A stretch of DNA of 64,000 nt from Dendrobium chrysotoxum (lineage: Eukaryota; Streptophyta; Magnoliopsida; Asparagales; Orchidaceae). The stretch is taken from the NCBI GenBank assembly GCA_019925795.1, contig CM034307.1, positions 34,993,201-35,057,200 on the forward strand, in the 5' to 3' direction. The position numbers and the translations under genes are program-made. The notes below the pieces were generated by a model, which was not told the DNA's origin, searched no databases, and saw nothing but the letters and a program-made list of their open reading frames with translations. Below are positions 45,601-56,930 of the stretch, piece after piece; within the stretch, counting starts at the first letter, position 1, and each line of letters opens with the position of its first letter.

Positions 45601-45659
45601 CCTTTGACTCATTCAGCATTTTGAGAACCAGATTAGGAGTGATTGATATAAATGCTTGA
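42612..45659 (+). pseudogene. Sirevirus D pol: protease, integrase, RT, RNase H (broken)
   Basis: Protease motif YLDSGCSRHMTGD at about 42643-42682. A local duplication/disruption follows (CATTTCGCTGGAG repeated at 42698-42724). The GAG-pre-integrase region loses one base at about 43018 (GATGATCTTGG for GATGAGTCTTGG). HHCC segment at 43040-43160; integrase core VDDYSRF, HSDHGGEF, TPQQNGVAERKN at 43270-43540. RT at 44250-45014 includes KARLVAKWYNQIEG, KKALYGLKQAPRAWY and YVDDIIF (about 44709). RNase H has LSTAEAEYIALG and TKHIDIRHHFIRDHV (45310-45530). Ends INA-TGA at 45659. About eight stops or shifts, so no functional polyprotein. Confidence 0.93.
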
Positions 45660-46977
45660 TTCTGATGACTGCTGATTTTTAATTGTTCTGATTGATATTT
45701 TATTTTCTATTAGTTAGTTTTTGGTTTGATTTTTTGCTTTCAGTTGATTTTATTTCTTCTGCTAATTTCTATTTTTAGCCTTACTGTTAGTTTGATTTGA
45801 GCATTTACTTTGATGCGATTTTCTGCTTGCTTTTTTATTCACTGGTTCACATCTTGCACTTACTGTTTTATGATTTTTAAAATCTGATCACCGCTCACTA
45901 CTTCTAATAATCTGAATTTCTGACTGGGGGTTTTACCTTATTTTTATTTAGAAGCTGGTAAGGAGTGATTGATTCCACTGAATCTGTTAAAGGGAAGAAA
46001 CATTGATGATTGTTTCTCTTCCTCTAACTCCTTTACTGGTGTATAGTTTCTTTTGGATAAAAATCCTCTTCAAAATTAAAATATTAGTTTTTGAAATAGA
46101 GATTATTTTATCTTCCTACAGTAATCTGCCTCATATCAATAGTGTTTTTCAAAATCTTGAGTCATTAGTTTGATTTTCAAAATCAAGTGATTACATTTAT
46201 CATATGATGTATGGCTTTTATTTTGTGAATCATTCTTTCTTACTGTGGAGAGTCATCTCCTATGTCTGGAAGATAATCTCACAGCTGAGACTCTTTAATG
46301 ATTATGAAAAGGAGAAAGCTTACAAAAGATGCGCAGTGCGCCAAATAAATTAAAAAAGATGCATAAAATGAGCCCAAAACTGAAGAGATGCGAAATTGCC
46401 AAATTGGATACACAAAGTGTATCAAAAATGAAAAGATGCGCAAAGCGCCAACCAACTTGAAAAAGAGGCACAAAATGAGCCCAAACCAAGCTTTCTTCTC
46501 TTTCAGATTGTTAAATATCTTAGAAAAATCCGTGCGCCACTTAATATTTTTCAAAAGCTTGAGTTTGGAAATCCTAATTTCTGATTCCTTACTTTGTAGC
46601 ACTATTATATCAGATATTATTCTGGAATGAGGCTTGAAAGGATCTCTTTTCAAATCTAATGTCTTTTCTTCTGAATCGGATTTTTGTTTTGAAAGAGGTT
46701 TGCATCAATAAGGTGCCCGGGGTCGGAGTTACGAAAGTTGATTTTTCCAACTTTTTCTGGATTTCAGCACTGTCAATTGTCTCCTTATTGGTTTTTGGAA
46801 TTAAAATCAAGGAAAAATTCTGATTTACTCGAGCAGCTTGATCAAAAAAAAAAATTGTGGCTTTTATTTATTTTTGTTGTGAGTTTTATTTATTTTTTTG
46901 TTTTATTTAAATTTCGTGGTTGTGCTTTTGGGATCCGGATCTATCATCTTCATCCTCCATCTTTTTCTGTTTTCTTC
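45660..46977 (+). other. Noncoding region of Sirevirus D with conserved hairpin block
   Basis: No gene; short open frames are not shared with B or C. The hairpin block at about 46320-46490 has GATGCGCAGTGCGCC, GATACACAAAGTGTATC, GATGCGCAAAGCGCC and GGCACAAAATGAGCCC spaced about 45-50 bp. GAAGAAACATTGATGATTGTTTC lies at about 45993-46016. These features recur in B and C. Confidence 0.75.
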
Positions 46978-47487
46978 ACATCATCCTGGACGATAACCCG
47001 ATCGTCCTGGACGGTCCTGTTCGTCCTGGACGATCCAAACATCGTCCTGGATTATTCATTCAAAATCATCCCCACACTGCTCCTGCTGCTGAGAAACTCC
47101 AATTATTGGTGATCGTCCTGGACGATCCTTACATCATCCTGGATGATATGATCCATATCCTCCTGATCTGATCAAACGGCTGACATTGCTCCAATTATTG
47201 TCCATCATCCTGGACGATCCACCTTATCGTCCCAGACGATCCACGTGTTAGCCGCTGGACTATTCAAATTCGGCCCGTCTGACATATTTATTGCATATCG
47301 TCCTGGACGATCCACCTAATCGTCCTGGATGATACTTTTCATCAACGATCGTCCAGCCTAACTCCTCGGGATGATCGTCTGTGTCTAATCATCCTGGACG
47401 ATCGGACCGCATTTTTGACCAATCGTCCAGGCCGTCATAAATGCCCATATCGTCCCGGATGATGTCGCGATCGTACGGGACGATCAG
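46978..47487 (+). promoter_or_regulatory. Internal palindrome array of Sirevirus D
   Basis: About 12-14 palindromes (ATCGTCCTGGACGATC and variants, last ATCGTACGGGACGAT) with the same consensus and density as the LTR U3, ending 10 bp before a TATA box. The array is not part of the LTR and has no coding potential shared among copies. Confidence 0.85.
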
Positions 47488-47496
47488 GCCGTTTTC

Positions 47497-47504
47497 TATA
47501 TAAA
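47497..47504 (+). promoter_or_regulatory. Internal TATA box before Sirevirus D third ORF
   Basis: TATATAAACAGC, 75 bp upstream of ATG 47579. A pyrimidine-rich leader (TTCTTCCACTCTCATTCTACTTCC) follows. Same position as in B and C. Confidence 0.65.
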
Positions 47505-47578
47505 CAGCAGTTTTTTTAAGGATTTTCCACACATTTTTCTTCCACTCTCATTCTACTTCCTTATACTTTTGATTCCTA

Positions 47579-48718
47579 ATGGCTAGTGGCAAACGGTCCC
47601 GTCAAAAGGGTAACATTTCCTCCACGGGGACCTGTTGATCCTCGCTTCCCCAATGCAGCCGATCAGGCTGCCTACGAGCGATATTGCGAAGTGGGGATCA
47701 CACCGTTGAAAATCGTAAATCCCCGCACTCTCACTTATCCTGTCCTTGACCTCTTCGCACACACCTCCCTCACTTTCATCATGACTCTCGCATTTCCCTT
47801 TAGCTCGGAACTTCTTCACGTTTTCTTTGCAAACTTGTAGATTTCGGCTGATTACTCCACCCTCCGCTCTTATGTAAATCAGCGCCCCGTCAAACTTACC
47901 TACCAGGACTTTCATAACATTCTCTAACTTTCCGTCACTGGCGACAAACTCCACACCCTTATCACCGACCCAGACTATGATTGGAGTGTCGCCAATCATT
48001 TCCTTCGCAATACAAATGCCCCTTATGATGACAATGCCTGCTCCACACTTCTTAAGGACGCCCGGACTATTCAGCATGTTCTTCGTTCCTCCGTCATTCC
48101 AAAGGCGGGGGATCGAATTCACATCACCCCACTCCTGTCCTTGACCACCTACTACATCCTGGCCATAGGGAATTTAATGCCACTGACCTTATTATCCAGT
48201 ACCTCGAGCACCTCACCACCATTCGAGATCCAGGTCATCGCCGTCGTCCAAATCTAGCCTTAGGACACATCATTACATATGCCCTCGAAACCAAATATGA
48301 CCTGTAATATCCCGCAGCTCCAGATGTTCCTCCTTCCTTCCTCACCAATAATGCCTTCCTTGTCCTACATAGCACCCGACTACATCCGGAGCCCGCCCCG
48401 GATGTTGAGGAAGAGGAGGAAGAGGCCATTTCAGTTCCTGCTGCACCAGAGGCACCTGCTCCCCTTCGCATTGCCTCTTCCTTTGACCACCTGGTGCAGC
48501 GCTTCGATCAGTGGGAGGCAAGATTTGACTCCTATGTGGTTGCCCAGAAGCAGCGGCACACCGAGGACATCCAGTGCTTCACTGACTATGCTGCGCAGCA
48601 GCAACAGCAGCATGACCAGGACATTGCCTGGATTGGAGCCCACTTTCAGGCCATTCACTAATACTTCAACCCACCACCGCCACCTCCTTCTTCCGATCAG
48701 GATCCGCCTCCGTTCTAG
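47579..48718 (+). pseudogene. Sirevirus D third ORF, with conserved internal TAA and in-frame extension
   Basis: ATGGCTAGTGGC starts the same protein as B. An extra base near 47630 and a missing base near 48165 shift the frame, and CAG to TAG occurs at 47838. Recognisable blocks: NPRTLTYPVLDLFAHTSL, SSELLHVFFANL, QRPVKLTYQDFHNIL, HVLRSSVIPKAGDRIH, RRRPNLALGHIITYALE. TAA at 48305-48307 follows KYDL exactly as in B and C. Beyond it 117 codons are open (48308-48658): Pro-rich start, DVEEEEEE acidic run, DHLVQRFDQWEARFDSYVVAQ, AAQQQQQHDQD, WIGAHFQAIH; then TAA and a Pro-rich end at TAG 48718. The first part resembles the plant transposon-associated domain. Function unknown. Confidence 0.78.
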
Positions 48719-48801
48719 TTTTCTATTTTGTAGTTGTTCTCTTTTATGTTTTGTACTTGTATTTCCGTGTTCTGTTTTACCCTCCTCCTTTTTGTGATGT
48801 C

Positions 48802-48812
48802 AAAAGGGGGAG
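48802..48812 (+). other. Second polypurine tract of Sirevirus D
   Basis: AAAAGGGGGAG in GATGTC context, 160 bp upstream of the true PPT. Confidence 0.75.
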
Positions 48813-48960
48813 TCAGTTGTAATCGTTTCAGCTTTTGTTATGTGTTATATTTTCTGTATTAGTTTGATTGTTAAATGAAAATTTAAAAAAAAATATATCT
48901 ATTTTTCGATCTCCTATTTATCTTTATTTTCAAACTACTGTACAAATGTTTGCCATCATC

Positions 48961-48974
48961 AAAAAGGGGGAGAT
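48961..48974 (+). other. Polypurine tract of Sirevirus D
   Basis: AAAAAGGGGGAGAT abutting the 3' LTR. Confidence 0.93.
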
Positions 48975-50613
48975 TGTTGCAAATCTAGTTTTAATGATGA
49001 CAAACATGTTTCCAGTGTGTTTTGCTTGGCTAACCCATTTCAGGCACAAAAGATCACGAGCAAATTAAGTCAACTCAAGATCGGGTCCAAGTGTGTCAAA
49101 TGTATGATTTTTCTTTTTATTGAGTCAATTGTAATGTAACTGATACCCGAGCTAAGTTACCTTGCACACACACACTCAGGGGGAGAGCTTGAGTGAATTA
49201 GAGTTTCTGTTCATTTTTTGTTCAGATCGTCCTGGACGATATTCACATCATCCTGGACGATCCAGTAAAAATAGAAACCCTAATTAGGGCGACCAAGTTA
49301 AGTGAGTCTGATTAAGCAGATCGTCCTGGATGATCTTTTGATCGTACGGGACGATATGCTCAAATCAGAAATTCTCAGCCGCCAGAACAAGTTAGGCAAG
49401 TTTTTTTTTTAAGTTATTTGGTCTGATCGTCCTGGACGATTCAGAACAATCATGCCTAAATTAGTCTGGTAATTAAGGAAAGCAATTAATATTTAATTAA
49501 TACGATCATATCATCCTGGACGATCACAGGATCATCCCGGACGATCATGATCGTCTAGTGCATTTCAGCTGTACGTCCCGAACTGTGTTCAGGACGATTT
49601 GGGCACTTTTTGAACTAATCGTACAGGACGATGTCCATATCATCCTGGATGATCAAGTCATTTTTTGGTCGTCCAGCACAGGTTTCTCTGGACGACCCGA
49701 ACTGTCTTCTGGACGATATTCCTCGATTTGCACTAATCGTCCCGGACGATCGCAGTATCGTACGGGACGATATGAACAATTTTTTCTACTGATCGTCCAG
49801 AAAAGCCAGATCGTCCAGGCTAAAACAGCTGAATTTGAACTGATCGTACAGGATGATATACCGATCGTCCTAGACGATCTTGGCCGACCAGTTGAGATTT
49901 AGGGAAAATTTCAAGCCCTCCTATAAAAGAACTTTTTCTTGAAACAACAAAAATCTTTTGCCACCTTCCTTTCCAGAGAAACCCTAGAGAGAGGGAGAGT
50001 TTGGGAGAGAGAGAGAGGATCTTGTGAGGGGGAGTTAGTGAGAGATTCACTAAGGTTGCTCCAAGCACAGATCAGAGTCATCTTCTCCGCTCGTCGTCTT
50101 TCGTCTAGTTGGTGTTCGTCATGGGAGGATAGTTTGCAAGAAGATCTGGGGTTCTCTGCCCGCTTCAGGTGGAAGCAAAAGGAGTTTGAAGGTTCTCTGC
50201 CTACTTCAGGAGGAAGCAAAAGGAGGTTGGGTTCTCTGCCCCACCGTGTGGTGAAAAGGAGGTCTTGTACAGGCTTCTCCGCCTTGCTGTGGGAGCAAAA
50301 GGAGAGACACTTTTTGTTTAGTGCAATACCTGGAGGGGAGGCTCCGGGGAGTGGACGTAGGTCAAGTTGACCGAACCACTATAAAATCTGGTTTACTTTT
50401 CTGATTCAGTTCTGCACTTTACTTTTTGATATTAACTGCGTGGGTGAATATCTGAGATTGATCTTTTCGTTCTTGTTTAATTATTTCCACTGCTAAGTAT
50501 CGAAAAGATTTCTTTCATTGTTGTCGTGAAATTTTTAAATAACCAATTCACCCCCCCTCTTGGTTAGCCTCAGGACTAGTTCACTAGGGCTTAACATCCC
50601 TATCGAACTTTCA
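48975..50613 (+). repeat. 3' LTR of Sirevirus D (1639 bp)
   Basis: TGTTGCAAATC ... CTTTCA. Palindromes 49225-49880, TATA 49922, hairpin units about 50155-50225. Many more CGs survive here than in the LTRs of B, C, E or F. An open frame of 143 codons (49939-50370) runs through the leader; I do not treat it as a gene. Confidence 0.95.
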
Positions 50614-50618
50614 ATATT
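50614..50618. other. Right target-site duplication of Sirevirus D
   Basis: ATATT, followed by a single T and then the 5' LTR of element E. Confidence 0.92.
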
Positions 50619-50619
50619 T

Positions 50620-52498
50620 TGTTGCAAATCTGGATTCAAGGATTTTGATTTTGATGATAACAAATATTTTTTTTCTATTTGAGTGCCTAACCTTTCAGGT
50701 TCACAAGATCAATTGCAATTCAAACCAGCTCAAGATCGAGCCAGTCTATTTTTGCTTCAAGTTCAATATATTTTTTCACCTTTCTTGTGTCAAATGTAAT
50801 ATAATGGATCCCCAAGCTAAGTAACCTTGCACATACAAACTCAAGGGGAGATTTTGAGTGAGTTAGAGTTTCTATTCTAATTTTATTTATATCTTCCTGA
50901 ACGATAGTAATATCATCCTGGATGATCCATTAAAAATAAAAATCCTAATTAGGCCAGCCATGTTAAGTCAATCTGATTAAGCTGATCATCCTAAACGATA
51001 CTCCCATCATATAGGATGATTTGCTCAAATTAGAAAATCTCAGTCGCCAGACTAAGTTAGGCAAATTTTATTTTTTGTATTTTAGTCTAATCATCTCGGA
51101 TGATACGTGTATCATCCTAGATGATTCATTACAATCATTCCTAAATTAGTTAGGTGATTGAGGAAAGTAATTAAGGATTGATTGATAAATCACATCACAC
51201 TAGACGATCGCAAGATCATCCTAGATGATTAATTAGAAATCCTCATCGTCCAGTGTATCTCACCTGGATGACCCGAACTGTCTGCCAGATAATATTGCCA
51301 TTTTTGAACTAATGTATTGAGAAATCATCCTAGACGATTAAGTCATTTTGAAATCATCTAGCATAGTTATCTTGGACGACCTGAACTGTATGCCGGACGA
51401 TATAGGGCATTTTTTAACTAAATGTACAGATGATAGACATATCATCATGGATGATCAAGTCATTTTCTTTAGATCATCCAGACTTTTCTCCTAGATGTCT
51501 CGAACTATTTATTGGATGATATTGCTTATTTAAACTAATCATCCAGGATGATCGCAGAATCATCCCGGATGATCAGAACAAACCATGTCTTTTGATCATT
51601 TAGAGGAACCAAATCATCCAGGCCAAAATGGTCTGATTTATACTGATCATACAGGATGATCTCATAATGGTCCTGGATGATCTTTTACGATAAGTTAAAA
51701 TTTACGACAATTTTTGAGCCCTTCTATTTAAGGTCTCTTTCTTGCTACTGGAAAGATCTTCTATCATTTTCCTCACCTAAGAGATTCTTTAGAGTGAGAC
51801 GGAGAGCTTGGGAGAGAGAGAGAGAATCTTGTGAGGGGGAGTTTATGAGGTGTTCACAAAGGTTACTTCAAGAAAGGATTTGAGTCATCATCTCCAGTCA
51901 TCGTCCCTTGTCCCTTGGTGTCTCTATGAGAAGGATCATCTGTAAGAAGATCAAGGTTCTCTGCCTGTATCTGGAGGAAGCAAAAGGAGGTAAGGTTCTC
52001 TAACTGCTTCAGGAGGAAGCAGAATGAGGTAAGGTCCTCTGCTTACTTTAGGAGGAAGCAAAAGGAATCTGGGTTCTCTGCCTCACCGGGTTGGAGAAAA
52101 GGAGTTTTATAAAGGCTTCTCCGCCTTGTTGTGGGAGTAGAAGGTGAGTCACTAAGTTTTAGTGTAATACCTAGAGAGGAGGCTCCGGAAAGTGGATGTA
52201 GGTCAAGTTGACCAAACCACGATAAAATTTAGAGTGTTCGTTCTTTTACTGTTCTGCTTTTAATTTATGCACTTTACTTTTCTGTGGATGATCGTGTGAT
52301 TAAAGTTATTGTTTTGGCTAATTAATTGTCTCCACATCAACCTGCTATTGCAATTAATTAAAACATTCAAAAAGGTTTTCAAAATCATTTTTGCTTAAGA
52401 ATTTTTAAAATTGCTAATTCACCCCCCCCCCCCCCCCCTCCCCTCTTGGTTAGCCTCGGGCTAGTTCATATGGGCTGAACATCCCTAATGAACTTTCA
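50620..52498 (+). repeat. 5' LTR of Sirevirus E (1879 bp)
   Basis: TGTTGCAAATCTGG ... CTTTCA. U3 palindromes (50890-51680) are mostly CG-depleted. The leader has hairpin units at 51955-52080. A C17 run (52422-52438) expands the usual C6-7 before CTCTTGGTTAGCC. Confidence 0.92.
52422..52438. repeat. C17 homopolymer in Sirevirus E LTR
   Basis: Run of 17 C where other LTRs have 6-7. Could be true expansion or sequencing/assembly error. Confidence 0.85.
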
Positions 52499-52500
52499 AG

Positions 52501-52512
52501 TGGTATCAGAGA
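52501..52512 (+). other. Primer-binding site of Sirevirus E
   Basis: TGGTATCAGAGA, one mismatch in the last base to the initiator tRNA-Met site of A and D. Confidence 0.88.
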
Positions 52513-52556
52513 GGGATTCATAAAATCAAGTTTTAAAAAACTTTTGAATTTGATCC

Positions 52557-52930
52557 ATGGCTAACTTTGGTAATAAAAACACTGTATAAGGGTATTCCAT
52601 TACTCGTCCACCCTTATTTGATAACATACATTTTAATTTCTGGAAAACTCGCATATCCACCTTTTTATAATTGATCGATTATCGCATGTGGATGCTTGTT
52701 AAAGATGATTATGATGCACCTTTTAGACTTCTAAATGGTGTTAAAATTGAACTTCTTTTTACTAAATGGACTCATGATGATAGGGATTTAGCATAACTGA
52801 ATGTAAAATATTTAAACTAATTTTTTATGCACTAAAATCGAAAGATTACATGCGTGTGTCGACCTGTATAACTGGTAAGAAAATTTGGGATAAATTGTGT
52901 ATCACTTATGAGGGCACAACTGAAGTTTTA
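52557..52930 (+). pseudogene. Sirevirus E gag, N-terminal remnant
   Basis: ATGGCTAAC opens a frame matching A and D gag (WMLVKDDYDAPFR, YMRVSTCITGKKIWDKLCITYEGTTE) with early TAA and frameshifts. It stops at the truncation near 52930 after about 120 codons. Confidence 0.82.
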
Positions 52931-52954
52931 AGATCACTTAATAACTCTAAAAAT

Positions 52955-54775
52955 TTATCTAGTTTTGAGATGGGATATTGAATATCAAATCTAGAATTCA
53001 AAGAGAAGGGTGACATCTCCTAGGGGAGAGTCCCTCTTCATTTGGATATCCAGATTAGGATACTTTAAAATATCTAAAGGGAAAAGAAAGTACTCCTTTC
53101 AGGGGGAGTTCCTTTTCATTTGGATATCAAGACCCGAGGAATCCAAAGAGCCTGTTGAAGCATAAAGAAGTGAAGAATGAGAAGAATCCCATTCTCAACC
53201 TCACTCATGTCTTAGTACTAAAAATTTGGGCTTATTATTAGTGGTACCCGACCACTTTACTTTCTACAAAATTTTGGCTTGTAATATTAAGTGGCACTTG
53301 CCACATGGACATTCAATTTGAGTATTTAATTTAATTGATTAATTTCTTTAATTTGATTAAGTAGTAGAAATTGCATGTCTTTTCTAATTTTTTTTTCAAT
53401 TACATGCTAATTTTGATTTAGCCTAGAATGATCAGAGGCTCGTGTGGGCACAAAAATAATTTCTTTTTACTCTAATTAAAATATTTAAGCTCACATAATA
53501 ACTCTAATAATTTAAGAGGTAAGATTGGGACCGTCGAGAGTTTTTTATGCATATATTTTTATACCTTCTCTTCTTTATTAGGTACCTCCCCGCCTGCGGG
53601 TTCTGGCAGGCCACTTGACCTTTTAGAGTGCAGTCCTATCAAGGAAACGTTATTCAATCTCTAAGATAAAAATATTTTTAAGCCTCTTTTGAAAACTGCT
53701 TCATATTCAATTTATTGTATTTATCAAGTCAATTTGCATGCATTACATTAGATACAAACTTAAAAGTATCTAAAAATTTATTTACATTTTACTTTCAAGT
53801 TTCATATTACCCAACATCAATCAAAGGGCCAATTAGGATCTGCTCTAGATGTCGGCCCCCATTTCTTCAAACTTATTTAAACAACATCCCTACTACTCTT
53901 TCATAAGAGACTAGACTTATGGTTTTTAAGCAACTAGGTGGTTAACTGGCTCCCCAATCCAAGTCAGGGTAAGTCCAAATCTTGCACTGTGTTAGCTAGG
54001 TTCAGGCTATTGATTTTTAGTGCCCAATTTAGATTTAGGTTCTGAGGAAGATTCAAATAATAAGACCTCAACCTTCTGGGAATATAATCCCAACATTCTA
54101 ATAAAATTGATAATTTAAACTAAAACTTCTCCTCAAATTAAAATTTAAGTCCAACACTTAGGATAGGCTCGAGTGCTCCTGAAATGTTTCAAAATCCTAA
54201 AGCCCCTCCTACCTTTCATCCTTTGACCTCTAGAAATAAGTGTTCAATTTTGATTCAATCCCAATTGAATTTCCAACCTCACTCCTTTGACATCAATCTT
54301 TAAAAATTCTTTAAATAAAATTTTTATCATTATTTTAATCAATAGTCTTCATAGGAAACTTTAGTTTTTTTCTACGATGTAATTAACTATGAGGGCTTAT
54401 ACTCATATGAGATTTAGTAATCCAGATCAAATTTTTCAAAATCAAGCTTTCAAAATTTAATTAGTTATCTTTAAAAAAATCAAATTTCATGATCATTATC
54501 ATTATTTACCTAGATCATCGTAGTCAAATACTAGAACAAACATTATTTTGATCCTTTGGGGTCATATGTGATTCTTCCCTAAATCTGATTATGATAATCA
54601 GGGTAAGCTCAACATTTCTTGATATGAATCCGTTAGATAATGATATATTCACCTCCCGAGGTGATATATCATTCATAATGACGTGTTCAATTTCAAAATT
54701 GAAATTCTAAAAATTAAATTCTCCCAAAAAAAATTAAAACCTTTTTAAACTTCAACTTTTCTAACAAACAAACCC
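52955..54775 (+). repeat. Large dispersed repeat, copy 2 (inverted relative to 36586-38515)
   Basis: Collinear with the reverse complement of copy 1 from GAGATGGGATATTG (52968) to AATTCTCCCAAAAAAAATTAAAACC (54717-54741). It contains two purine-rich blocks each ending CATTTGGATATC, the GGGTTCTGGCAGGCC palindrome-like stretch near 53598, and CACCTCCCGAGGTGATATATC (54648-54668). A 3' LTR of the minus-strand Tat element at 58100-60850 is possible from the geometry. Confidence 0.68.
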
Positions 54776-56550
54776 CTTAATCTATTGCATGCGTATCTTC
54801 CAAAGGGAGTTAAATACAATGCATAAGGGTCTTTTGTTATCTAAAATTTATTAAAGGCCCATAAATCCAATGCTAATATGCCCTCAAAAGAGTCAAACAT
54901 AAAGCATGATAGGCCATTTAGTTATTTGTTTAGTATTTAACTAATGAATTATTTTACTTAAATCAAGATTAATTATATTAATTATTAAGTTTTATTTTAT
55001 TTGAGATGATTAAAATTTGATTTAATTAATGTTATTTAATCATTTAAATTTAATGATTTAATTTTATTTTATAATTTTGTTAACCTTTTATTTTGTATAT
55101 TTAACTTAATGCATTATATTATTAATTTATTTAATCTAAATCTATTAATAATTTTTACATATTGAATTTGTTTATGGTCAATTATCTTATTTTATTTTTA
55201 TTAACATACTTGTTTTATTAGGCCCATTGTGATTCTATGAAAATCAAAAGTGAAAATTCTAAGTGTGGGTTATAAATCAATACTACGCATACCTATATTT
55301 GTCACCAGCGCATACAATTTTACTTGCTAGTGGGACAATGGGTTTGAAAATAAAATGCATGGTTTTTATAAGGACCTAATGATTTAACAATTGTCTTAAC
55401 TTCTCCTAGGATGCAACTTATAGTAACAAATAAACAGTTACGACCGTTGCACTAACAAGAATGATTCCTATGCAATAATAATCCCACTTATGTGAATATA
55501 AGATTTTCTTTATAAACTTGGATAACATGCATATATATCGGATGAACTACAAAATTGTATTCAAGTTATTTTTATATTAACTTTGGAATAAAACAATTTA
55601 GAAGAAAGACATTCACAATGAATTTACATTTTAATTATTATTCAATTAGATATTAAGGCATAAATACTTATAAATTCTTTGACTAAATATCGCTTACAAA
55701 ATGATTGGAACATGAATACATATAAAATTCTTTACAAGCCAACAAATAAAATAATTTGAGCATGAACTTGAATAGATTATATACATGTATATGTGAACAA
55801 AAAACTATTATCAAGCATTAGAGATAAGCCTTAGTAATTATTGGCGAAATTAACTTCAATTTGGATTAAATTAACTTCAGATTTTTGAAAAGTTAAATAG
55901 TATAAAGACTATCTTTCTGTTTTGGATTCATAGATCATGTGAAGTTGATAAGTATGTTTTCATTGATTTTAAATGATTAATTTTGTCATTAAAAGAAAGC
56001 TTCTAATGTCATGATAGAAAATAAAATAGAGACATGCTTATCCCATTCTCATAAAAGAAATTTAATTAAGAAGATAAAGTGGTCATTTTGATCCACTGGT
56101 TATTTTTATTTATCTTAAAAGAAATAAGCTAAGAAGACTATAGCATACAACTTCTCATAGAGCGCCATCAAGAAATTCTTACAAAAGTACACACAGGATA
56201 AACAAAATTATAAACAAAATATTTGAGCTTATGAATATCAAGGTAATAAAACCCTTTTTTATAGGAATTTGCACAAAATTATAAAGAGATGATTAAAGCA
56301 TCATGATGTAAGAATTCAAGTGTTAAACAATAAAGAAATCTGTAAAAACATATGCTTTGGATGAAAATGTTGAATAAATACATAGCAAAATTAAAACTGA
56401 AATAATTATGTAGTTAATATGAAAGTGAACTTGTTCCTACATTATCAAATTTCAACTAAGTTAATATGACAAAGCACATAAAAATAAAATGGAATATAAC
56501 AACAACTTCGAACCAAATAGCTAAATAAAACAAATTATGTCCTTTTATAA

Positions 56551-56586
<36 letters not shown>

Positions 56587-56930
56587 TTTTAAAAAATTGG
56601 GAGAAGCATAGCAGACCGAATGAAAAAGAAAAACTAAATGTAGCCCAAATTTGTCCTGTTGACTATCACATTCATTTAAGAATTAAAATATAGGCAATAA
56701 CTCACTTTAGCATCATTGTGTTATGTTTCAATTTTTCACCATAAACAAAAACTAATGATGATAGTAACAAATAGATAAATGGTTATATGACAGAATAGTA
56801 AAAGTGAGGGGGCAAACAAATATAAAGCCCATAGCACATGTGGATCATACCTACATTTTCATTAACTTGAACTTTTCCATAAATAAGAATTACTGATGCA
56901 TTAAATTATATTTACATTAAATCTAGAACT
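54776..56930. other. AT-rich repeat DNA
   Basis: No gene. 54780-54940 resembles 15880-16060 in direct orientation. A (TA)n microsatellite lies at 56552-56583. The remainder shows nothing recognisable. Confidence 0.4.
56552..56583. repeat. (TA)16 microsatellite
   Basis: About 16 uninterrupted AT/TA dinucleotides. Confidence 0.92.

Larger units (their letters stand above)
39100..50613 (+). mobile_element. Sirevirus D, structurally complete (11.5 kb)
   Basis: Has both LTRs (39100-40736, 48975-50613), PBS, gag, pol, hairpin region, palindrome array, third ORF, two PPTs and perfect ATATT target duplications. All coding regions are broken, so it is non-autonomous now. The first about 205 bp of the LTRs differ at 12 positions by my count, mostly transitions. 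It is the reference copy for the family in this window. Confidence 0.96.
50620..52930 (+). mobile_element. Sirevirus E, 3'-truncated
   Basis: A complete 5' LTR, PBS and the first about 120 codons of gag; after about 52930 the sequence changes to unrelated DNA and then the large dispersed repeat. If intact on its left, its target duplication would be TATTT (50615-50619). D must have inserted 6 bp upstream of it. Confidence 0.88.

Noticed and set aside
47583..48122. 179-codon antisense open frame
   Set aside because: Shadow of the third ORF of Sirevirus D; its antisense counterpart in B (7617-7949) does not keep the same length or ends.
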